From contig JAOZLU010000009.1 of the NCBI GenBank assembly GCA_029934695.1, positions 25,027 to 31,781 on the forward strand: DNA of 6,755 nucleotides, in the 5' to 3' direction. This DNA comes from Desulfobacterales bacterium (GTDB taxonomy: Bacteria; Desulfobacterota; Desulfobacteria; Desulfobacterales; 4be13). The position numbers and the translations under genes are program-made. This document shows positions 1-4,946 of this stretch, one piece after another (position 1 is the first letter of the stretch; each line of letters opens with the position of its first letter). The notes under the pieces are model-generated. The model saw only the letters and a program-made list of their open reading frames with translations, was not told where the DNA came from and ran no database searches.

Positions 1-376
1 CTTCAGAGACTGCCTTTTCTGCATCCCCGGGAAAAACGCGAGACATTTCCAGCAAAGGCAGAAAATCCGACAAAAAATTCCGAGGGTTGTCCATTCTTGA
101 TTTTCCACCTGCATTAAACAGTAAAACCAGATAATTGTGTTCCTCACTGTATAATGTCCGGTCTGGTAAAAAGAACTTATGCGCCATGTCCAGGCTCAGA
201 TCCTTGTGAGCATGTTTTTCCATACTGCTTCTGAAGAGCTGATTCAATGGTGACGGATATTCACTGAACTTCCAGCCGACCTTGTCAATTCCGAGACAAC
301 GCCTGAATACAAAACGACAGAACGCCACGTCATGCGGTCCTTCACAGAAAATCATAAGGGCTTTGATATTTTCCAT
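1..376 (-). CDS. TOPRIM-like nuclease partner of OLD-type ATPase, partial (C-terminus beyond window)
   Basis: Reading the minus strand from the ATG at 376 gives 125 codons without a stop up to the window edge, so only the N-terminal part is visible. It opens with a hydrophobic strand followed by CEGPHD (E12, D16), the first TOPRIM motif (strand-EGxxD). A second strand, YLVLLFNAGGKSR (82-94), matches the strand plus glycine turn (GGK, 90-92) that precedes the DxD metal motif in OLD-type TOPRIM domains. The DxD itself would lie beyond the edge. The start overlaps the stop of the upstream ATPase by one base (TAATG) and has an AGGAGG site 8 bases away, so the two proteins are probably made together. 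TOPRIM proteins of this layout (OLD, PARIS AriB, DUF3226-like) are metal-dependent nucleases or TOPRIM-fold effectors controlled by the ATPase. Catalysis is inferred and the exact family is uncertain. Confidence 0.7.
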   Translation of the reverse strand, partial: MENIKALMIFCEGPHDVAFCRFVFRRCLGIDKVGWKFSEYPSPLNQLFRSSMEKHAHKDLSLDMAHKFFLPDRTLYSEEHNYLVLLFNAGGKSRMDNPRNFLSDFLPLLEMSRVFPGDAEKAVSE

Positions 377-1644
377 TATCTGGCCCTCCTGAGATCAACA
401 TTTCCGGCTCTGACCAGTTTCCTGAATTCCGGCCCGGAAAATTCTCTCACAGCAATATTCCTACCGTCCTCGACTAAGGCGCAGGCTGACAGGTCTGTCA
501 CTTTCGGTATGTTCATAACAAAAGCATCAATGCATTCTTTGCTGTGAGAGGTCAGAAACACCTGTGTGTTGAACAGTTCAGCCAGGTCATATATGAATCG
601 GGCAAAATCAGCGATCATATCTGTATGGATCGCATTTTCAAACTCATCTATCAGAACAACGCCGTTCTGCGCGGAGGCGAACAGCAGGGAGATGAAAAAA
701 ATGCGCTGCAGCCCTTCTCCGTATTCCGTCAGATCAGGGGCTTTGTCACAGATGCTGTCAGTGACGAGAAACCGATGCCATTCATCTGCCAGTTCGATGT
801 TTTCAATCGTCGGCACGATATTTCTGCGAATGAAATTCACGATCTTCTGTTTCGCCTTTGATCGGACGCTTTTGGCGTAATATAATGTATGACGGTGCGG
901 CTCGTTCAGAAAAAACGGACTGCTGAAAACAGTGGGACACAGGATTTTTGACCCCAGTGCCCGGGTTTCCCTGTTCCGCCCCTTAAAAATACGAGTCAGC
1001 GATTCTTGCCGGCTGCCTCCGAAATCCGAGGATATTTCAACTGATTCAAGGTAACGGGATTTGTCAATCTCGCTGTTTTCTTCCTTATAGTGGCGGATTT
1101 GTAGTGATGTGTCTGTGTGATCAAATATTCCGCTGATGCGGATCAGGGTCGGAAGCTGTTCAAAAAACCATTCCGGACTGATTTTATCTTCAGGAACCTT
1201 TCCCCTGCGGCGGACCACTTCAAGCAGGCCGGAAAAATCGTTCTGACAGCACAGCAGATAGAGAGCCTCCAAAAGTGATGTCTTTCCGGAGTTGTTGATT
1301 CCTGTGAAAAGATTGATTCGTGATATCAGACTGATGTCGATATTTCGGAGGCGCTTATAGTCCGAGATATGAACATGGGTGAAATGGCTGCCGATTCTGT
1401 CGTGAAACGGTGCTGTCTGTTCCACGCCTGAAAGACCCGATGTCCTGATCCGATCCACAATTCCCTGCAATCGCCCCAGTGCCACTTCCAGATTCGGCAG
1501 ATTTTTTTCCTGTATGACCATCTGGCTTAATACGTCTATTTCTTTATTCACAGAGATGATCGCTGCCTGCTGAAGCTCATGGAACTGCTTTTTGTCAAGA
1601 TTGTCAGGGCTTACCGATTTTTTATCTGTTGCAAAAACTGCCAT
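376..1644 (-). CDS. OLD/AAA-type ATPase with N-terminal extension, partner of TOPRIM-like protein
   Basis: A 422-residue cytoplasmic ATPase of the ABC/SMC-like overcoming-lysogenization (AAA_15/AAA_21) type. Walker A is GINNSGKT (115-122), the signature-like segment is YGEGLQRIFFISLL (308-321), Walker B is VVLIDEFE (329-336) with catalytic E334, and the switch histidine is in TSHS (H367). The C-terminus (SGPEFRKLV..GNVDLRR, 403-420) is the conserved tail I associate with ATPases followed by a TOPRIM-like (DUF3226-type) gene. The first ~90 residues precede the usual opening strand (HISDYKRLRNI) and are helical and charged, with no recognised domain. No methionine near residue 90 would offer a shorter start, and AAGAGG sits 8 bases before the chosen ATG. 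The gene overlaps the TOPRIM gene by one base. It probably acts as sensor and regulator of the nuclease in an anti-phage module; this role is inferred. Confidence 0.85.
   Translation of the reverse strand: MAVFATDKKSVSPDNLDKKQFHELQQAAIISVNKEIDVLSQMVIQEKNLPNLEVALGRLQGIVDRIRTSGLSGVEQTAPFHDRIGSHFTHVHISDYKRLRNIDISLISRINLFTGINNSGKTSLLEALYLLCCQNDFSGLLEVVRRRGKVPEDKISPEWFFEQLPTLIRISGIFDHTDTSLQIRHYKEENSEIDKSRYLESVEISSDFGGSRQESLTRIFKGRNRETRALGSKILCPTVFSSPFFLNEPHRHTLYYAKSVRSKAKQKIVNFIRRNIVPTIENIELADEWHRFLVTDSICDKAPDLTEYGEGLQRIFFISLLFASAQNGVVLIDEFENAIHTDMIADFARFIYDLAELFNTQVFLTSHSKECIDAFVMNIPKVTDLSACALVEDGRNIAVREFSGPEFRKLVRAGNVDLRRAR
385..390 (-). promoter_or_regulatory. Strong Shine-Dalgarno of the TOPRIM-like gene
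   Basis: AGGAGG on the minus strand lies 8 bases before the ATG at 376, inside the last codons of the upstream ATPase. It is the best ribosome binding site in the window and supports the TAATG-overlapping start as genuine. Confidence 0.8.
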
Positions 1645-1652
1645 GATATTTG

Positions 1653-1658
1653 CCTCTT
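1653..1658 (-). promoter_or_regulatory. Ribosome binding site of the OLD-like ATPase
   Basis: AAGAGG on the minus strand ends 8 bases before the ATG at 1644. It fixes this start and therefore the presence of the ~90-residue N-terminal extension. The same GAGGC-plus-8/9 layout precedes the phosphate-binding protein and the chemoreceptor. Confidence 0.65.
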
Positions 1659-1673
1659 ATTTTATGTCAGGAA

Positions 1674-1740
1674 ATCGCCGGGGGATCAATCGCCGAGGAT
1701 CAATCGCCAGAGCGCATCGCCGAGGGATAAATCCCCCGGC
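1674..1740. repeat. Inverted repeat enclosing ATCGCC short tandem units
   Basis: A perfect 10-bp inverted repeat, GCCGGGGGAT (1677-1686) and ATCCCCCGGC (1731-1740), encloses four ATCGCC units at 1674, 1689, 1703 and 1716, spaced 15, 14 and 13 bases. The region is intergenic, between the HNH gene and the OLD-like ATPase, and would be transcribed as a GC-rich hairpin if the two modules share a message. There is no clear U-tract after it on the minus strand (GATTTCC only), so it is not a standard intrinsic terminator. Confidence 0.7.
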
Positions 1741-1804
1741 TGAAAGCGAAAGTACACTCAATAGCACTGTAATATCTGGCTTCAGCCTGCTTCAGCTTTC
1801 AGCC
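1738..1804. repeat. Second inverted repeat, overlapping the first
   Basis: A perfect 10-bp inverted repeat, GGCTGAAAGC (1738-1747) and GCTTTCAGCC (1795-1804), lies just behind the HNH stop codon. Its left arm shares the three bases GGC (1738-1740) with the right arm of the neighbouring inverted repeat, so both stems cannot be complete at once in RNA. The loop also holds a CTTCAGC direct repeat (GGCTTCAGCC then GCTTCAGC). Its role is unknown; termination, RNA end protection or a mobile repeat are all possible. Confidence 0.65.
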
Positions 1805-1810
1805 CGCAAT

Positions 1811-2428
1811 TTATTCCGGGGCTTCCCTTCCTTTCATCACCGCACCGAATCCCTGACGTTCAAGCTCATAAGCAATGAACGGGCGTTTCTTCTTCAGGAA
1901 ACTAAAAGAAATTTGGCCAGTACGAAAATCTTCAAACCAACTCTGACGCTCGGCAACAAGGTCCTCATCTTCATTAAGACGCAATATCCTGATTGTATTG
2001 AGTACGGCCTTCTTTGTATCAGGTGGCAAAGCAGATTCTGGTCTTATTAAAAAGGACAAAAAGTTTAAAACAAACCATCCCTCCTTTATCTGAAAGGGAT
2101 CTAAAATCCTGTTCGTTCCCTTCCGAGCGTTGAATCTGGACGAAACATAACGAAAATTGCTCCATTCATAAGCAATCTCGGGATATTCATTTTTCGGAAG
2201 AAAATGATCAACTGAATGATTGCCGGTTCCGTAAGGTATCCACTGGGCGCAATAAGCGCATATACATCTGTAAGCCTTACGCATATTCGGAAGCGATCTC
2301 TGCCAGTATTCTCTTCCTTTCCACTGGCTTCCAGTCGGCTCAGGCACTTCTCTCAGAAATTTGAATCCCGGTTCTCTTACACGCAATTCAAAATTTTCCG
2401 GTTCCGGTTCCGGTCGGACAGGAATCAT
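1811..2428 (-). CDS. HNH endonuclease, Septu PtuB-like
   Basis: A 205-residue protein whose centre carries an HNH (His-Me finger) nuclease core: C57-x-x-C60 (CAYC), HSVDHFLPK (71-79; H71, D74, H75), WSN (N91) and FNARKG (99-104; N100, K103). The H-x-x-D-H-F-x-P-K block is typical of TIGR02646/PtuB-type nucleases. The usual second cysteine pair before N-x-x-K-G is absent (VSSRFN), so the zinc knuckle looks incomplete. I chose the ATG at 2428: it forms an ATGA overlap with the upstream ATPase stop and has CGGAG 7 bases before it. An ATG at 2464, 12 codons earlier, has a poor ribosome site. The C-terminal third has no recognised motif. Paired with the ATPase it probably cleaves nucleic acid during phage infection; the family call is firm, the defence role inferred. 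Confidence 0.82.
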   Translation of the reverse strand: MIPVRPEPEPENFELRVREPGFKFLREVPEPTGSQWKGREYWQRSLPNMRKAYRCICAYCAQWIPYGTGNHSVDHFLPKNEYPEIAYEWSNFRYVSSRFNARKGTNRILDPFQIKEGWFVLNFLSFLIRPESALPPDTKKAVLNTIRILRLNEDEDLVAERQSWFEDFRTGQISFSFLKKKRPFIAYELERQGFGAVMKGREAPE

Positions 2429-3741
2429 AATTCTGCTCCGTGCTTTTCGGCAAAAAATGTCCATCGGGACCAGAACGTGTCGTGAGCAGGAAGATATTTT
2501 ATGAGCCGCTCTGATACTTCTTGTACTTCTCCCTGACTAACCCTATCTTTTAACTGAAGCTTTTTTGCATCTTCCATAGCCTGTTCTGCCCGGGTTGAGT
2601 ATGGGTGGCGCAGTTTGAAAATATCTGACATCAGCCATGAATTTGCCGAGCCGTAACGGACAAAGTCCGGTTCTTCAAGTATGACTTCACCCTGAGACGG
2701 ACCGCATTGAACCAGATCCAGATGAAAGATCCTGTCCCTGTCTGTATCAAACAGAGGCTCTGCCGAGGCCATGACAAGCGGAGAGTGGGTTGTCATCAGG
2801 AACTGAGTCTGAATGTCCGGTTCCAGATCATCTGTCACGCTGATCAGAGCGGGTAATATGATCCGCTGCCATTGAGGATGAAGATGAGCTTCGATTTCAT
2901 CGGTGAGAATAACCAGCTTTTTCTGAGGCTGTTCCCGGATCAATTTTGCCTGTGCTTTATGCTCCTCATAAGTCCATACAATCAGATAGGCCATTGCCAC
3001 GATACGGCGTACTGATGCCGAGGCATAAATGACAGGGATTTCTCCGTAAGAATGAGCAATTGTCGGTATCAGTCGGCTCTCACCATGTATTCTGGCAGGC
3101 TTGCCCGGTTTTAAGATTCCCAGATCTCCGTGAGACAGATCCGGAGGGGAGAGGCGTCTCAGAACCCGTTCCAATGTTCGGAACGGAGACATGCCAGGAT
3201 TGTTTTGCCAATTTATCCAGTCATTGATCAGTCCGTTGCAAAGATACCTGATTTTGCCTCCGGTTTCCGAGCGAAGACCGTCCCACACCTCTTCCCTTGT
3301 GAAAAACAATGTCCCCGCGCTTTCCGAGTCCGCGCCGACTGTGTGACTTCTGACGGGATCCCTTATGGCAAACGCGCCGTCAGCACACATATAGATAAGG
3401 AGTCCGGGGATCGTGAGATGTTTCCGGGAAAATCGCCATATCTGTTTTTTCCAGTCATAGTGAGAAATACAAGTTTCAGGTGTTCCTGACACACCAGAAA
3501 TTCGGAATCTTATTCCGGGCTCGTGTTTCTGTGCGTCATCTCTCGGATAAGCCGGGGAACCTGCCCAGGTTCCGCTCAGTGCCCACCATGCGCTTTCAAG
3601 GATGAATGTCTTTCCAAGTCCGTTGTCGCCTGTAATCAGATTGAGCCTCTCTGATAATTTGAGACAGAGTTTTTTGGCGGGACTTATGCCTTCCAACTCC
3701 AGAAATGATAAGATACCGCTTTTATTACGTTCTGTATTCAT
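2425..3741 (-). CDS. SMC/ABC-type AAA ATPase, Septu PtuA-like, partner of HNH nuclease
   Basis: A 438-residue cytoplasmic ATPase. It opens with short strands (LSFLELEGIS) and Walker A GDNGLGKT (38-45), followed by the ILESAWWALSGTWAG segment (47-61) that I know from ATPases paired with HNH genes. A long insert (about 62-230) precedes the signature-like region SASVRRIVAMAYL (241-253). Walker B is VILTDEIE (277-284; D281, E282), followed by the D-loop-like AHLHP and the switch histidine in TTHSP (H319). The C-terminal helical part (FKLRHPYSTRAEQAMEDAKKL) resembles the tail of defence ABC ATPases. The start has AAGGTGA upstream (3751-3757). The last four bases overlap the HNH start, so the two are translationally coupled. 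In Septu the PtuA ATPase assembles with PtuB and restrains or activates it. Assignment to Septu rather than another ATPase-HNH family is likely but not proven. Confidence 0.84.
   Translation of the reverse strand: MNTERNKSGILSFLELEGISPAKKLCLKLSERLNLITGDNGLGKTFILESAWWALSGTWAGSPAYPRDDAQKHEPGIRFRISGVSGTPETCISHYDWKKQIWRFSRKHLTIPGLLIYMCADGAFAIRDPVRSHTVGADSESAGTLFFTREEVWDGLRSETGGKIRYLCNGLINDWINWQNNPGMSPFRTLERVLRRLSPPDLSHGDLGILKPGKPARIHGESRLIPTIAHSYGEIPVIYASASVRRIVAMAYLIVWTYEEHKAQAKLIREQPQKKLVILTDEIEAHLHPQWQRIILPALISVTDDLEPDIQTQFLMTTHSPLVMASAEPLFDTDRDRIFHLDLVQCGPSQGEVILEEPDFVRYGSANSWLMSDIFKLRHPYSTRAEQAMEDAKKLQLKDRVSQGEVQEVSERLIKYLPAHDTFWSRWTFFAEKHGAEL
2436..2440 (-). promoter_or_regulatory. Ribosome binding site deciding the HNH start
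   Basis: CGGAG on the minus strand, 7 bases before the ATG at 2428, lies within the 3' end of the ATPase gene. With the ATGA stop/start overlap it favours 2428 over the longer start at 2464. Confidence 0.6.
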
Positions 3742-3750
3742 AATAATGCT

Positions 3751-3757
3751 TCACCTT
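3751..3757 (-). promoter_or_regulatory. Ribosome binding site of the PtuA-like ATPase
   Basis: AAGGTGA on the minus strand, 9 bases before the ATG at 3741, matches the 3' half of the Shine-Dalgarno consensus. I see no convincing sigma-70 promoter in the short stretch between it and the palindromic repeat upstream. Confidence 0.5.
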
Positions 3758-3819
3758 CTTTTGTGCATTTTCTTTGCATGGTACAGCCAATTTTCAAGAA
3801 AAAAAAGTAGGCATCTCTC

Positions 3820-3930
3820 GTTCTCAAATTCCGCTTGGGAACGCCTGCCCGGTTTGCCAGCGATGTTTGTGTAAGGCCGGAACCTGGCGGCTCTCCGGAC
3901 AGGCGTGTTCCCAAGCCGGGGCTTGGGAAC
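3820..3930. repeat. Palindromic interspersed repeat with hairpin ends
   Basis: Two copies of a GTTCCCAA/TTGGGAAC hairpin bound this ~110-bp unit. The right copy (3907-3930) has perfect 11-bp arms around a GG loop. The left copy (3820-3842) has 8-bp arms with one G-T pair. Between them is a longer inverted repeat, 3834-3852 against 3895-3915, with one mismatch and a 2-base bulge, and an inner GCCAG/CTGGC stem (3856-3860, 3884-3888). The whole unit can fold as one cruciform. Translating through it gives LGN/VPKPRLGN-type peptides that I know as spurious ORFs from dispersed repeats in filamentous sulfur-cycle bacteria and cyanobacteria. It is probably a REP- or MITE-like element. It fills most of the gap between the phosphate-binding protein and the Septu-like pair. 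Confidence 0.75.
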
Positions 3931-3942
3931 AAGGCTTTTTTT
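3907..3942 (+). terminator. Possible intrinsic terminator on the plus strand
   Basis: The perfect 11-bp hairpin at 3907-3930 is followed on the plus strand by AAGGC and then seven T (3936-3942). It would end plus-strand (antisense) transcription before it enters the phosphate-binding gene. No plus-strand gene precedes it, and on the minus strand the hairpin lacks a U-tract, so this may be an accident of the repeat. Confidence 0.3.
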
Positions 3943-3963
3943 ATAAATACTCTTCACTTCTCC

Positions 3964-4761
3964 TTACCGAATCCCCACAAAAAACTTTTTCACAATTGCC
4001 TGCCCTTTGGGGGAGATAGCCCATTCGATAAAGGCTTTGGACGCTCCGGTCGGTTCGCCTTTTGTGACCAGGTAAAGGGGGCGGGTGATCGGATAGTCTG
4101 AGTTCTCAACGGACGCGGGCTGTCCGTCTATTTTTATCCGCCTCACTCTGTTTTCTGAGGGATGCGCCACGGCCAGGGCAAAACTGAGCTGACCGATCCC
4201 GCCCTTGTCCTCTCCCAGCCGATCCAATATGGCAGGGTCAGGCCGGATGGTTCTGATTCTTTCTCCCTCGTATTTCCTGCCGTCAAGCACTTTTTCCTGA
4301 AAAACCTTCCGTGTCGCGGACTGGGGATTTACAATATAGACAGTGATCGCCATGTCCGAACCGCCCACATCTTTCCAGTTGGTTATTTTCCCTGTGAAAA
4401 TGCCGATCAGGGCTTCTGTGGAAAGGGCTGTCACCCGGTTGTCCGCATTCACCCATACCCCGATGGCGTCTTTTCCGATAAGAAACTTTTTCACGCCCCT
4501 TTCAAGAATCTCAGATTTCACTTCCCTGGCAACACCCCCGATATCGGTCATAGCATGGGCCGCGGCAATTTCCCCGCCCCTGCTCTCAGGTTTGGTGTTT
4601 ATATTAAAAACAGCCGCCTTGTAAACCTTTGCAGCCTCCTTGACAAACACCCCCACCGTGGAAGAACCAATATACTTAATTTTTTCCTGAGCATCAATCC
4701 CAGACGGATTGATGCTGAACATTCCGATAAAAACAAGAAAACCAACGATTGCTTTTTTCAT
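3964..4761 (-). CDS. Periplasmic phosphate-type substrate-binding protein (PstS-like, PBP-like domain)
   Basis: A 265-residue secreted protein. Lysines, a hydrophobic core (residues 4-16) and a GIDA-QE cleavage site near residue 24 form a Sec signal peptide; there is no lipobox cysteine. The mature part follows the type II periplasmic binding fold of PstS: GSSTVG (32-37) in the first ligand loop, ESRGGE (59-64), DIGGVAR (73-79), the LSTEALIGIFTGKITNWKDV block (113-132), SATRKVF (148-154) in a helix N-terminus that contacts the anion in the family, and SDYPITRPLYLVTKG (221-235). It is shorter than E. coli PstS and fits the compact PBP-like family. GAGG lies 8 bases before the ATG. It lies 185 bp behind a chemoreceptor and lacks adjacent pstCAB genes, so it may feed a remote transporter or serve sensing. 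The ligand is probably phosphate, inferred from family. Confidence 0.86.
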   Translation of the reverse strand: MKKAIVGFLVFIGMFSINPSGIDAQEKIKYIGSSTVGVFVKEAAKVYKAAVFNINTKPESRGGEIAAAHAMTDIGGVAREVKSEILERGVKKFLIGKDAIGVWVNADNRVTALSTEALIGIFTGKITNWKDVGGSDMAITVYIVNPQSATRKVFQEKVLDGRKYEGERIRTIRPDPAILDRLGEDKGGIGQLSFALAVAHPSENRVRRIKIDGQPASVENSDYPITRPLYLVTKGEPTGASKAFIEWAISPKGQAIVKKFFVGIR

Positions 4762-4769
4762 AATTTATG

Positions 4770-4773
4770 CCTC
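4770..4773 (-). promoter_or_regulatory. Ribosome binding site of the phosphate-binding protein
   Basis: GAGG on the minus strand, 8 bases before the ATG at 4761. The site lies inside a direct repeat whose second copy (around 4852-4890) carries the same GAGGCA-x-AAATT leader without a start codon. Confidence 0.55.
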
Positions 4774-4791
4774 GTCCTGCCGGGTTCGGGG

Positions 4792-4811
4792 TTCGGATTT
4801 GTCAATCCGAA
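4792..4811. promoter_or_regulatory. Perfect hairpin upstream of the phosphate-binding gene
   Basis: TTCGGATT (4792-4799) and AATCCGAA (4804-4811) form a perfect 8-bp stem with a 4-base loop, 31-50 bases before the ATG at 4761. It could be an operator or an RNA hairpin in the leader. It does not match a Pho box that I can recognise, and it may simply be part of the repeat. Confidence 0.35.
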
Positions 4812-4892
4812 ACGGGCAACATTAATCCGAAACGGGCGGTATTTGAAAGTCAATTTCTGCCTCATCTCACCGGGTTCGGATTTGTCAATCGT

Positions 4893-4943
4893 TCGACGAC
4901 TCGACGACTCGACTGAGCTCGCCGAAGTCTGAGCTTGCCGAAG
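4893..4943. repeat. Short tandem repeats behind the chemoreceptor stop
   Basis: TCGACGAC is repeated about 2.6 times (4893-4913). It is followed by TGAGCTCGCCGAAG (4914-4927) and TGAGCTTGCCGAAG (4930-4943), a 16-base-period repeat with one difference. The unit resembles the dispersed TTCGrCnAGCTCAG-type repeats found between genes in many environmental bacteria. It ends 3 bases from the chemoreceptor stop. Confidence 0.65.
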
Positions 4944-4946
4944 CCC

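Larger units (their letters stand above)
4762..4890. repeat. Imperfect direct repeat of the pstS-like leader
   Basis: Copies at 4762-4807 and 4852-4890 share an identical 19-base core (4789-4807 and 4872-4890, GGGTTCGGATTTGTCAATC). A similar flank includes the ribosome-site complement TGCCTC. The first copy has an extra 7 bases (GGTTCGG twice). Between them AATCCGAAACGGGC occurs twice, at 4804-4817 and 4824-4837. This looks like local duplication of a leader or a dispersed repeat. Confidence 0.7.

Noticed and set aside
1674..1721. CRISPR-like array
   Set aside because: The repeat units are only about 6-14 bases with no unique spacers of proper size, so it is a short tandem repeat.
1645..1810. 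Possible retron ncRNA (msr-msd), since Septu-type genes occur with retrons
   Set aside because: No reverse transcriptase is in the window, and the paired a1/a2 ends with branching guanosine context cannot be shown. I keep it only as structured intergenic DNA.
1592..2050. Plus-strand open frame of 152 residues over the intergenic repeats
   Set aside because: It is antisense to the ends of two real genes and passes through short tandem repeats (RRGINRRG pattern). There is no ribosome site.
3799..3833. Intrinsic terminator of the phosphate-binding gene on the minus strand
   Set aside because: A run of eight T (3799-3806, minus strand) follows the left hairpin only after 13 bases, too far for a standard terminator.
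3738..3957. Small ORFs of 64 and 68 residues upstream of the PtuA-like ATPase, one ending in an ATGA overlap with it
   Set aside because: They are read through the palindromic repeat and give the repeat-type peptides (LGN, VPKPRLGN). There is no ribosome site or domain, so the overlap is most likely chance.
4162..4932. Plus-strand open frame of 256 residues
   Set aside because: It is antisense to the phosphate-binding protein and runs into the repeat region, with low-complexity composition and no motif.
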